Of a DNA stretch of 56,697 nucleotides, positions 42,677-50,631 are shown one piece after another. The first letter of the stretch is position 1; the number at the start of each line of letters is the position of its first letter. The notes beneath the pieces were generated by a model. It had not been told where the DNA came from. It saw only the letters and a program-made list of their open reading frames with translations, and ran no database searches. This DNA is from Antricoccus suffuscus (lineage in GTDB: Bacteria; Actinomycetota; Actinomycetes; Mycobacteriales; Antricoccaceae), in the NCBI RefSeq assembly GCF_003003235.1, contig NZ_PVUE01000023.1, forward strand, positions 1-56,697, written 5' to 3'. Position numbers and translations under genes: made by a program.

Positions 42677-44656
42677 ATGCGACGCGTCATGTTGTCGTCG
42701 GGCCGCCGTTCGTCCGATCCCGGGACGCGTCAGCTCGCGGCCATCGGAGTGCTGATCGCCGCGGTGGTGGCGGCCTGGGCGTCGGCGTCGGTCGCGGTGT
42801 GGCTGTCCTCGGGCCTATCCGCCGGCCGGTGGCGGTTTCCGGCCGGCGTGACGTGGATCGGTCGCGCGATCACCGGCCGACCGATGGGGGAGTGGTTCAC
42901 CGGCCCCGGCGCATCGCCGCACCCGTCGCCTGCATCCGTCTCGCAGGTGGCCATTATCGCGGTGCTGCTGTTCGTGGTGCTAGGCGCCGCACTCACCGTC
43001 GCAGCGGTATGGCTGGTCTCGTACTTTCGCACCTATCCGGGCATGGCGACCACCTCTGAACTATCCAAGGCGTACGGCCCGGCGGCATTGTGGAAAGGTC
43101 GCCGCGCCAGTAAAGCGCGTGAGCTGCGGCCCGATCTTTTCGAGCCACCGGCCGCCGGTCCGGCGCCAGTCGAGGAGGGCGCATCTCGACCTAGCCGCCC
43201 CAAGCGCTCACCTCGACCGGTGGCGTACAGCCTTGGCCGGGCGGTGATCCCGCGCGGGGTTGACTTGTGGGCGCCGCTGGATCAGGCGGCGATGGTGCTG
43301 GGCCCACCCGGCAGCGGTAAGACGCTGGCGATGCTGCTGCCCGCGTTCGCCGCCGCGCCGGGTGGACGCCTGTTCGCGACGACGAAGCTGGCCGATATCT
43401 ACCTGGCAGCGGCCACGATTGATGATGCATCCGCGGCCCCGGTCATCTTTGATCCGCTCGGCCAGTCGGCAGGTATCGCTCCGCTGGTATGGGATCCGGT
43501 CGCCGGTTGCGTCAACTCGCACCTTGCCGAACGACGGGCGCGTGCCTTCGCCGCAGGGACTGTCACCCGCGGCGGGCATGCCGATGACGCTGCCCGGTTC
43601 TACATGCAGCAGGCATCGACGGTCATCGCCGGGCTTTTACATGCTGCCGCGCTCAGCGGCCGCACCATTGAGGATGTGGTGTCGTGGTCCGCGACAGGGT
43701 CGACCGGGGCACCGACCGAGGCGGAAGAAATCTTGCGCCAGCATCCGCATGCCGAGCGGACCTGGGCGGACCTTTTAGCCGGCTCGACGCGTGGTGGCGA
43801 CGACCGGACCGTGGGTAATACCTGGACCACCGTGCGGCAGGCATTGTCGGTGTTTCAGCATCACGACGTCGTGGCACGGTGCACGCCCACAGAACACGGC
43901 GCGGCGACCGACCTGGACGCCGCGATCGCCGCAGCCGTGCCGATCCTCGTCATCGGTAAGGACGACGAATACTCAAGTGTCACGCCGCTTTTGACGGCGG
44001 TAATCGAAGACATTCTCGACCGTGTCGAGAGCGCCGCCGACCGCTCGGCGTACCGTCGCTTGGCTCCGCCATTCCTTGCCGCTATCGACGAGCTGCCGAA
44101 CACCGCGCCCATCCCGACGCTGCCGCAACGGGTGGCCGATGGCCGCGGCCGCGGCCTGTGCGTGCTGTATGCCGCGCAAGGCTACGCGCAGCTAGCGACC
44201 CGCTACGGGGAGAACGTCGCGCGTGCCCTGAGCGCCACCACGAACGTATGGTGCATTTTCGGCGGGTCGAAAGACTCCCGCTATAACAAGGAACTGTCGG
44301 ACCTGATCGGCACCGTCGAAGTCTCGCGCGCCTCGACTCAGCATGACCTGGGCATGCGCGGGTCGCGTCAGTCTATGCAGCTCACCCGTGAGGATAAGGC
44401 CGTGATCGAGCCGCACGATCTGCTGACGCTGCCACAGAATCACGCGATTGTGCTGGCGGGCCGTTGCCGTCCCGCGATCAGCAGGTTCCGCCTGCTGGTG
44501 CGCGGATCTGCAGGTAAGGAGCTGCTGGCCTCCGCCGCCGGCATCCGGAGCACACCACAGAACACGCCCCCGTCGACCCCGGCCTCATTGCTGGCCCAGA
44601 CCCAGGGCGCCGTCGCGGAATCCCGCGCACGCGGAATAGTCAGGACAAGCGAATGA
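42677..44656 (+). CDS. type IV coupling protein (TraG/VirD4 family)
   Basis: A 659-residue coupling protein that would deliver the relaxase-DNA complex to the channel. Two N-terminal membrane spans (AAVVAAWASASVAVWLSSGL and AIIAVLLFVVLGAALTVAAV) precede the ATPase domain, with Walker A GPPGSGKT near residue 209 and Walker B FLAAIDELPN near 466. The block VSRASTQHDLGMRGSRQ is also family-like. It starts 6 bases after the VirB4-like gene and overlaps the next by ATGA. Confidence 0.94.
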   Translation: MRRVMLSSGRRSSDPGTRQLAAIGVLIAAVVAAWASASVAVWLSSGLSAGRWRFPAGVTWIGRAITGRPMGEWFTGPGASPHPSPASVSQVAIIAVLLFVVLGAALTVAAVWLVSYFRTYPGMATTSELSKAYGPAALWKGRRASKARELRPDLFEPPAAGPAPVEEGASRPSRPKRSPRPVAYSLGRAVIPRGVDLWAPLDQAAMVLGPPGSGKTLAMLLPAFAAAPGGRLFATTKLADIYLAAATIDDASAAPVIFDPLGQSAGIAPLVWDPVAGCVNSHLAERRARAFAAGTVTRGGHADDAARFYMQQASTVIAGLLHAAALSGRTIEDVVSWSATGSTGAPTEAEEILRQHPHAERTWADLLAGSTRGGDDRTVGNTWTTVRQALSVFQHHDVVARCTPTEHGAATDLDAAIAAAVPILVIGKDDEYSSVTPLLTAVIEDILDRVESAADRSAYRRLAPPFLAAIDELPNTAPIPTLPQRVADGRGRGLCVLYAAQGYAQLATRYGENVARALSATTNVWCIFGGSKDSRYNKELSDLIGTVEVSRASTQHDLGMRGSRQSMQLTREDKAVIEPHDLLTLPQNHAIVLAGRCRPAISRFRLLVRGSAGKELLASAAGIRSTPQNTPPSTPASLLAQTQGAVAESRARGIVRTSE

Positions 44657-45267
44657 CCGAACGCATCTTGGGCCGCTTTCCCGAACCACCGAAGGATGTC
44701 CGGTACATCATGCTTCTGCTGGATCAGGCGAAATCGCCCGACCCGGAGGAACAGGAGCAGGCGGAAATCGGCGCCGACGACGCTTTCAGCTGCAAGGTCG
44801 TCGATCTACCGCGCCCGTGGGACCCGGCCGAGCTGCCGCCACAGGTCCGTCAGGAGTACTGGCTGTGGCTCGATGACGTCGCCCTGTGGGTCAATCACAC
44901 GTACGGCTGGCGGCCGGCCGAGCAGGTGCCCGCCTGCTGGCCGCAGCATCCTTGGTTGGTCACCGAACTGGCGACGCTGGCCATGGCCCGGTGGGTGGCA
45001 TTCCGCGACGCGTCACCCATGCCGGCGGAGGAGTGGCACCAATGGTCAATGCCGCGGTTTGTCGACAGGCTCACCCAGCGCATGGGTACCGAGAGCGCAA
45101 CACAGTGCACCAAGGGCAGGCACGCCCCATGGCCAGGGGAGAGTCGCGCCATGGCAACGACCGCAGCCGCCGATGATCGTCAGCAGCTATTCGCCGATGA
45201 CGTGACGGCGGGACACAGTCCCGCCGTCAAGGCTGCGGTTCCCGCGACTACTCCAGCTCGCCACTAG
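44653..45267 (+). CDS. conserved transfer-operon protein (DUF4913-like)
   Basis: A 204-residue protein ending the transfer operon, overlapping the coupling protein by ATGA. The middle (EYWLWLDDVALWVNHTYGWR, CWPQHPWLVTELATLAMARW) is Trp-rich and resembles the DUF4913 proteins that accompany coupling proteins in actinobacterial elements. The last 60 residues are low-complexity. Its role is unknown; binding the coupling protein or relaxosome is a reasonable guess. Confidence 0.75.
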   Translation: MTERILGRFPEPPKDVRYIMLLLDQAKSPDPEEQEQAEIGADDAFSCKVVDLPRPWDPAELPPQVRQEYWLWLDDVALWVNHTYGWRPAEQVPACWPQHPWLVTELATLAMARWVAFRDASPMPAEEWHQWSMPRFVDRLTQRMGTESATQCTKGRHAPWPGESRAMATTAAADDRQQLFADDVTAGHSPAVKAAVPATTPARH

Positions 45268-45293
45268 AGCTGTAGAGCAGGCATCGTTTCCCA

Positions 45294-45322
45294 ACACTCA
45301 CCTCAGATGAGGGCTTGAGTGT
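45294..45322 (+). terminator. terminator hairpin of the transfer operon
   Basis: ACACTCA (45294-45300) and TGAGTGT (45316-45322) pair perfectly, with an inner CCTC-AGAT-GAGG, forming an almost continuous stem about 30 bases past the last operon gene. A second small stem, CTCGA-CGA-TCGAG, follows. Confidence 0.65.
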
Positions 45323-45374
45323 CGCGGACCCTCGACGATCGAGAGTTTCGTAAGCGGTCTGGGATGATCACAAT

Positions 45375-46343
45375 GTGTATGGAATTGGACGAGATTCAGG
45401 CCTGCGACCGTTCGATGGCTCGGCGTATCACTACACGTCGTCGGAGGGCCTTCTGGGCATCGTGACCTCGTGTCAGATCAGAGCGTCAGAAGCTTCGAGT
45501 CTCAACGACCTTGCCGAAGTTGAGCGTGGGTGGGATGCCGTGAAACGATGGCTGTCAAAGCAGCATGGCAGCCGCGAAACCAAGTACCTTCGCCGATCCA
45601 TCAAACGCTCACGCAGAGACCCCAAGCACCAGGTGTTCGTACTGAGCGGCACGACTGCAAGAGACGACGCCAACCAGTGGCGCCTTTACGCCGACACCGG
45701 CCGCGGCTACGCGATCGAGCTCGACGCGTCAGTGCCGCTCAATGTCGTGTCACTCGCCCACCAAGAGGACGCGGCAGGCGGCAGGCCGTTTGGGAAGGCG
45801 ACTGAATTCGTGACCGTCGCTCCGTGGCACCACGTGCTGTATAAGAAGAACGACCTAGACATTGCCATGTCTGCGCTCGCTAGCTACACCAAAAGCGAAA
45901 TTGCGCGCATCGATGAGATCGATGATGACGAGGAAAAGGAATACGGAGCAGAGGTCCTGGATCAGGAGACCTCGGACGAACTCGCCTTGATCGCACATCT
46001 CCTCAAAACCCCCGGATTTAAAGGAGAGCAAGAGGTGCGTGTGGTGGCGCGGTTCATGTGGTTTGGCCAGCACGTGGGGTATCGAGCTGGTACCTACGGG
46101 ATTGCCGGGCATGTTCATCTCGTCAACGCTGGCGCGTCAGATGCTTATGCGTTGCGACGAGTAGTCCCATCGCCGTCCACAGATGATGCGCGCGAGCGGG
46201 ACTTCGTTCATCCCCTCGCCATCACTGGGGTCCGCCTCGGTCCACTCCTACACAAGGGAAACAAAGAAGCAGTGAAAGCGTTCCTCAACGCTAATGGGCT
46301 GCGCTCGGCGTCAGTGAGGCAATCGAAAGTGTCGCTGCGCTGA
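45375..46343 (+). CDS. DUF2971 family protein
   Basis: A 322-residue soluble protein. The opening SAYHYTSSEGLLGIVTSCQI with RASEASSLNDLAE, and later FVLSGTTARDDANQWRLYAD and GYAIELDASV, match DUF2971, a family often found in defence islands, with an ADP-ribosyltransferase-like look suggested by the HYTS and NDLAE arrangement. The GTG at 45375 opens the frame; no strong ribosome-binding site is seen. It stands alone between the transfer operon and the convergent SIR2 operon. Biochemical activity is not established. Confidence 0.8.
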   Translation: MYGIGRDSGLRPFDGSAYHYTSSEGLLGIVTSCQIRASEASSLNDLAEVERGWDAVKRWLSKQHGSRETKYLRRSIKRSRRDPKHQVFVLSGTTARDDANQWRLYADTGRGYAIELDASVPLNVVSLAHQEDAAGGRPFGKATEFVTVAPWHHVLYKKNDLDIAMSALASYTKSEIARIDEIDDDEEKEYGAEVLDQETSDELALIAHLLKTPGFKGEQEVRVVARFMWFGQHVGYRAGTYGIAGHVHLVNAGASDAYALRRVVPSPSTDDARERDFVHPLAITGVRLGPLLHKGNKEAVKAFLNANGLRSASVRQSKVSLR

Positions 46344-46416
46344 GATGGAGTGACTCCCTGCCAAGAGGTGAAGCGAGCCCATCCGGATATCCGGTGTCTT
46401 GCTCTTGCAACGCCGC

Positions 46417-48558
46417 TCAACCAGCCAGGTGAACCAGCCGGATCGGGTCTTCGAGCAGCTGTGCCTCGACGAAGCGCTCGTCAACGGTAGGACCGCTGCG
46501 GTCCCAGCCCTTGAACTCGATGATCTTCGTACGTGAGCCTTCCGATCGCGGTGCTAGCTTACGTTTGAGTAGGCTCGCAAAACGACGTTCGTGCGTCGAC
46601 ACGATGAGTTGACGACGGAGCCGGAGGTGCCGACACAAGTCGGCGAAGCCGAGCACGTTCACGTCGTCCATCGACTGAACCGGGTCATCCAGCAGTAGGA
46701 ACGGCAGACCTCGGTCTTCGGAAGACAGGCTCATCGCAATGAAGTAGGACAACGCGACGATATTGGACTGCGACGTGGAGAAGATCAGGAGTGGATCTGC
46801 CGAGACATTCTCGACAGGGTCGATGACCAGAGGGCTCGTCGTCCCCTTCCGGTAGTAGGTGTCCAGCTCGAACTCGACGGTCTTGAACGCCGGATGAGGG
46901 TCAAGGCGCTGGAAGATATTCGTGACCAGCGGCTGGATTGAGCGCAGTCGAGCCTCAGTGATCTCGACTCGAGCATTGATCGTCTTCTCAGACAATGCCT
47001 GGAGCTTCTCGGATCGCGCCGACTCTGCGTCCAGTTGCTCCTCTGCCGAGGCGAGCGCGGTTTCCAAGCTGCGGACCTCCGCGGCGGCGCGGTCTACAGC
47101 CCCTTGGTCCGACTGTCTGTCAAATGTTTCCAGGAGATCATGCAGCGCCCGTCGAGCACGGCGGAAGTACTCCAACGCAGGACCTACGCTATCGACGAAC
47201 GATTCCACGTCGTACCGGTCGAACTTTGCGACCTTGATGTCCTCGGCGAGACTTTCGACAGCTGTGGCGGCCGCAGAATCAGCGCGGCGGACCTGCTGCC
47301 AGCGACCACTCTGCTGCTCTGCTGCGGCAAGGGCGTCGCGAGCCGCGTCCGCAGCCGCTGCAGCGCGATTATGTTCTGCTGCCAGCGCGTCGAAACCCTG
47401 CTGCAGTTCGAGGATGGTTCCGGTCGCCTCTGCTCGCTCACGCAACTGACGCTCCACGTGGTCGCGGTCGATGCGCTGCCCGCAAACGGGGCAGTCGTCC
47501 GACAGCATCGGCACGGCTAGGGCGGCAAGCTGAGCCACATCGGCGGCGGTGCGCTGCGCTGCGTTCAACTGCTCTTGCATTGCCGCGCGCGAACCTTCGG
47601 CGGCGTCTCTTGCACCCTCCGCTCGTGTCACCTCAGCCTGGAGGTCGCTGACCTGTTCCTCAGTCGGGCCCTCGCCCAGATCTCCACGCAGTTGGGCCGC
47701 CTGCCTGGTCAGGGTCCGCGCGGATTCGACGATATCGGCTGCGTGTCCGAAGGCTGTCGCCGCGAGACGAACATCGTCGGGTCCTTCGAGAGCCACTTGG
47801 CTCGTGCTGAGAGAGATGCCTAGGGGAGCGGCAGCCAAGATACCGAGTGTCTCTTCGCGTACAGCTGCAACTTGGGGCCGAGTAGCCAGCCGCGTCTGTG
47901 CGGCTTCGGAACGATCCTGCGCTTGCTTCAAAGCGGCAGCAAGTCTGCCGCGCTCAACTCGAGCGTTCTTCTCGCGCTCGGACGCCTGCTTCGCCACTGA
48001 CCTTATGGCGTCTTCGAAGTCTTCAAGAACTCTAAGTCCAAGGACGGTACTCAGCTGCCGGTACCGGTCATCAGGCTTCGCTTCAAGAACGCGACGCATG
48101 ACGTCTTGCTGCATGAGACCCGACGTGGTCAATGCAGACTCGAGCGTCTGCTCCGTACGGGGCAGCAGATTTCTCCGCAGTTCCTCTTCGGCATCGTCGC
48201 CGAACAGCGAGGTTTCGCCCATCCGGCGAAGTTCGAGAGTGCTGCCTCCCTGGTCGCCGATACGTCTTAGGGTTACACGCCCTGACGGAAGATTGAGGTC
48301 GATCTCGACGGAAGCCTTGCGTCCTAGCCGGTACTGGTTCACAACGTATTCGACATTGCGTCGCGCGCGCAGGCTTTCGAGTCGGTCAAGGCTACCGAGC
48401 AGTCCCCACTGCAACGCGTCGAAGAAGCTTGTCTTGCCGGTTCCGTTCGGTCCGGTGATGACTACTGCTGTCGCCGACAGGTCGAATTCACGAGCATCGC
48501 GAAAACCCCGGAAAGCTTCGACACGCAGCCGGTCGATAATGGGCTCAAAGGACGTCAT
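46417..48558 (-). CDS. Rad50/SMC-like ATPase with zinc hook (SIR2 operon, third gene)
   Basis: A 713-residue ABC-type ATPase. Walker A GPNGTGKTS is at residues 36-44. There is a coiled coil either side of a CPVCGQ zinc hook near residue 354, then Walker B FLLLDDPVQSMDDVN near 618-632 and the histidine switch LIVSTHERRF. This is the plan of Rad50-like DNA-end or complex-sensing ATPases, shorter than chromosomal SbcC. The ATG at 48558 has AAGGAG 9 bases upstream and overlaps the middle gene by 14 bases. It probably drives the effector encoded two genes upstream. Confidence 0.9.
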   Translation of the reverse strand: MTSFEPIIDRLRVEAFRGFRDAREFDLSATAVVITGPNGTGKTSFFDALQWGLLGSLDRLESLRARRNVEYVVNQYRLGRKASVEIDLNLPSGRVTLRRIGDQGGSTLELRRMGETSLFGDDAEEELRRNLLPRTEQTLESALTTSGLMQQDVMRRVLEAKPDDRYRQLSTVLGLRVLEDFEDAIRSVAKQASEREKNARVERGRLAAALKQAQDRSEAAQTRLATRPQVAAVREETLGILAAAPLGISLSTSQVALEGPDDVRLAATAFGHAADIVESARTLTRQAAQLRGDLGEGPTEEQVSDLQAEVTRAEGARDAAEGSRAAMQEQLNAAQRTAADVAQLAALAVPMLSDDCPVCGQRIDRDHVERQLRERAEATGTILELQQGFDALAAEHNRAAAAADAARDALAAAEQQSGRWQQVRRADSAAATAVESLAEDIKVAKFDRYDVESFVDSVGPALEYFRRARRALHDLLETFDRQSDQGAVDRAAAEVRSLETALASAEEQLDAESARSEKLQALSEKTINARVEITEARLRSIQPLVTNIFQRLDPHPAFKTVEFELDTYYRKGTTSPLVIDPVENVSADPLLIFSTSQSNIVALSYFIAMSLSSEDRGLPFLLLDDPVQSMDDVNVLGFADLCRHLRLRRQLIVSTHERRFASLLKRKLAPRSEGSRTKIIEFKGWDRSGPTVDERFVEAQLLEDPIRLVHLAG

Positions 48559-49114
48559 CGAGCGTTGCTCCTTGTCCGAAAGCGGTAATGGCACGCTGAG
48601 TCAGTTCTCTGTCGACGCCACGGGAGATAAGAGCATCCAGCAGTGAGTGGAGCGCGTCAGGCTGTACGGCAGCCGTCGTCGAGGAGGTCGCCGGCTCAAC
48701 GAATGGAGCAAGGGCGTGGCTGACCGCCTCCGAGGTCGGATCTACGCCGGTATGCGCGATGCGGCGTAATTGTGACGTGTCGTAGTTGATCGCGAACAAG
48801 TCTCGGGTGACGCCGTCGTCTTCCGCAGACTTCTCCTGGGTCAGCAGGACTAGGTACGTGTCCCATCTCTTCGGGCCAAGAGCCGCTGACTTAACGCGCT
48901 GTGCGAGAGCCTCAAAGGCGACGGGTTCAGCGAGGATCAAGTCACGGATGGTGTTCATCGCCGCTGCAGCCACGACGAAGTAACTGTTCTCCGCTAAGAC
49001 CAGGTCAATGCCCTCGCTCACGGTCTCGACGTGGAACCCCTGCTCTGACAGAACTGCCTCGACGATGCGGAGGAGCTCGTCGTCCGAGCGAGTAGACGGT
49101 GAATCACTCTTCAC
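48545..49114 (-). CDS. middle protein of the SIR2/Rad50-like operon
   Basis: A 189-residue soluble protein of unknown function lying between, and overlapping, both neighbours (ATGA with the SIR2 gene, 14 bases with the ATPase gene). It has a helical N-terminus (DELLRIVEAVLSEQGFHVET), a core containing AAAAMNTIRDLILAEPVAFE and KRWDTYLVLLTQEKS, and a helical C-terminus. Size, place and the WDTYLVLLT style fit the middle components of ABC three-component defence systems, but I cannot assign a specific subfamily. Confidence 0.75.
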   Translation of the reverse strand: MKSDSPSTRSDDELLRIVEAVLSEQGFHVETVSEGIDLVLAENSYFVVAAAAMNTIRDLILAEPVAFEALAQRVKSAALGPKRWDTYLVLLTQEKSAEDDGVTRDLFAINYDTSQLRRIAHTGVDPTSEAVSHALAPFVEPATSSTTAAVQPDALHSLLDALISRGVDRELTQRAITAFGQGATLDDVL

Positions 49115-50448
49115 GAAGCAATCACCTCATCGGCGTGCCGAACGTCAGGCACCAGAGCAAGAGGACCATCAACGATGTCCAAGTCACTTGCCTCGCCAAC
49201 GATGCTGTCAGGTAGAGAGTCTGGCTTTGGAATCGGGCCCACCCCACCGGCGACAACGAACAGCGGATGTGGCTCGCCACGACTGGCGTGGTCATGCAGC
49301 CGGTTTTTGGCTGCATCGATAAGACGCCGCGGCGACTCCGTTTGTGTCGAGATCAATACCTCGACGGGCCCCTGAGCCGTTTCGAAAATGTGGTTGTGGT
49401 TGAGCCGAGCCGAATCGCCCGCAAGATGACCCAACGCAATCAGGACCTTGCCCAACTCAGAGCTCTTAAGTACCGGCTCACCGACCTGCGGGTTGATGTC
49501 GACCGACCGGGCCCATTGAAGGACTGTCAATGAGTCGGATTCCAGCAGTCCCTTCTTGGCCGCCTCAAGGTAGGTGGCTAGCACTTCGGCGGAGGACAAG
49601 GTGACGCTGTGGTCCGCCAGCCTGCCGGTGATGTACGCCGCGGCGAGCTGCTCCATGAACAAGTCGGCGTTGGCTGGGATCTTGTGGTCGCCGTGGAGGT
49701 TCGGCACGACTGTCTTCCACTGAGAGTCTTCCCAGTTCGCTTCTATGTCGGGAGCAACGATCCGGATATTTCCGACGGAGCCGACTTCATGGATGGCTTC
49801 CTCGATGCGCCGCTTCACGTACCCCGCAACGTCTCCGATGCCGATGAAGACCACCACAGCACGGCCAAGTCGCGCATGAGTTTGCTCTCGCACCCACGTC
49901 GGCGGGTTGTCGAGGCTTCTACTCGTCACGAGCAGCGAATCCGGCCTGGAGGCGCAGCCGTGAACCTTCAGGACCCACGGCGGGGTTACGTCAGCGAGGT
50001 CATGGTCGTTAGTCACCACCGGCAACAGCTCTTCGCCGGCTCCGCGCTCAATGCAGTTGTCCCAGTTCGTGGTGATGACGTCAATCGCACCTTCGAGCAT
50101 CAGATGCGCCAAGACCTTGTGCGCGTATCCAGGCCTTGCAGTCTTGAAGTCCGCCGACTTGGCAGAAGTCTGACGCAGCGCCTCCTCGCCGCCCGGCAGA
50201 GTCGCGACAGCATCCGCAACGGCGACAAGATCCCGCGACTCAATGGGGACGATAACGGGGAACACGCCCTTGAGCTGCATATGGATCCGCGCAGCCAACT
50301 CCGCACCCGTCGGGAGGTTGGTCGGCTGGGACAGGCTGATGCCTGCGCCTGCGTAGATCACGAGTTTGCTTGCCAAATCAGCTCGATTGGCCAACGCGAC
50401 CGCATACGGCGGAACGCCGGTCGAGATCGGAGACGGGCAATGCTGCAT
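49111..50448 (-). CDS. SIR2-like domain protein (putative NADase effector)
   Basis: A 445-residue protein with an N-terminal SIR2-type NAD-binding domain: LVIYAGAGISLSQPTNLPTG near residues 29-48, DVITTNWDNCIERG near 127-140, and LKVHGCASRPDS near 160 with the catalytic histidine of the KxHG pattern. The region after about 270 is family-specific. In defence systems such domains hydrolyse NAD to abort infection. The gene leads an overlapping three-gene operon. No clear ribosome-binding site precedes the ATG at 50448, so the transcript may be leaderless. Confidence 0.86.
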   Translation of the reverse strand: MQHCPSPISTGVPPYAVALANRADLASKLVIYAGAGISLSQPTNLPTGAELAARIHMQLKGVFPVIVPIESRDLVAVADAVATLPGGEEALRQTSAKSADFKTARPGYAHKVLAHLMLEGAIDVITTNWDNCIERGAGEELLPVVTNDHDLADVTPPWVLKVHGCASRPDSLLVTSRSLDNPPTWVREQTHARLGRAVVVFIGIGDVAGYVKRRIEEAIHEVGSVGNIRIVAPDIEANWEDSQWKTVVPNLHGDHKIPANADLFMEQLAAAYITGRLADHSVTLSSAEVLATYLEAAKKGLLESDSLTVLQWARSVDINPQVGEPVLKSSELGKVLIALGHLAGDSARLNHNHIFETAQGPVEVLISTQTESPRRLIDAAKNRLHDHASRGEPHPLFVVAGGVGPIPKPDSLPDSIVGEASDLDIVDGPLALVPDVRHADEVIAS

Positions 50449-50631
50449 ACGCCGATGCTAGAGGTAGCTAGCGCCAGCGGTGACTATGCCTTCGCTTCGC
50501 TGCGCATTATGGCGGTCCTGCAAGCAACTGGCTCGTCGAGCCAAGCGTCTTTATGGGCGGAGTGACGCTGGGCCTGGGCGTATCGGCGACCAGCCGCGTG
50601 AGCAGCGTTGATGATCGTCGGCAACTACCCG

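Noticed and set aside
49609-50565. Plus-strand open frame of 318 codons
   Set aside because: It is antisense to the SIR2-like gene, and its composition is that of a shadow frame.
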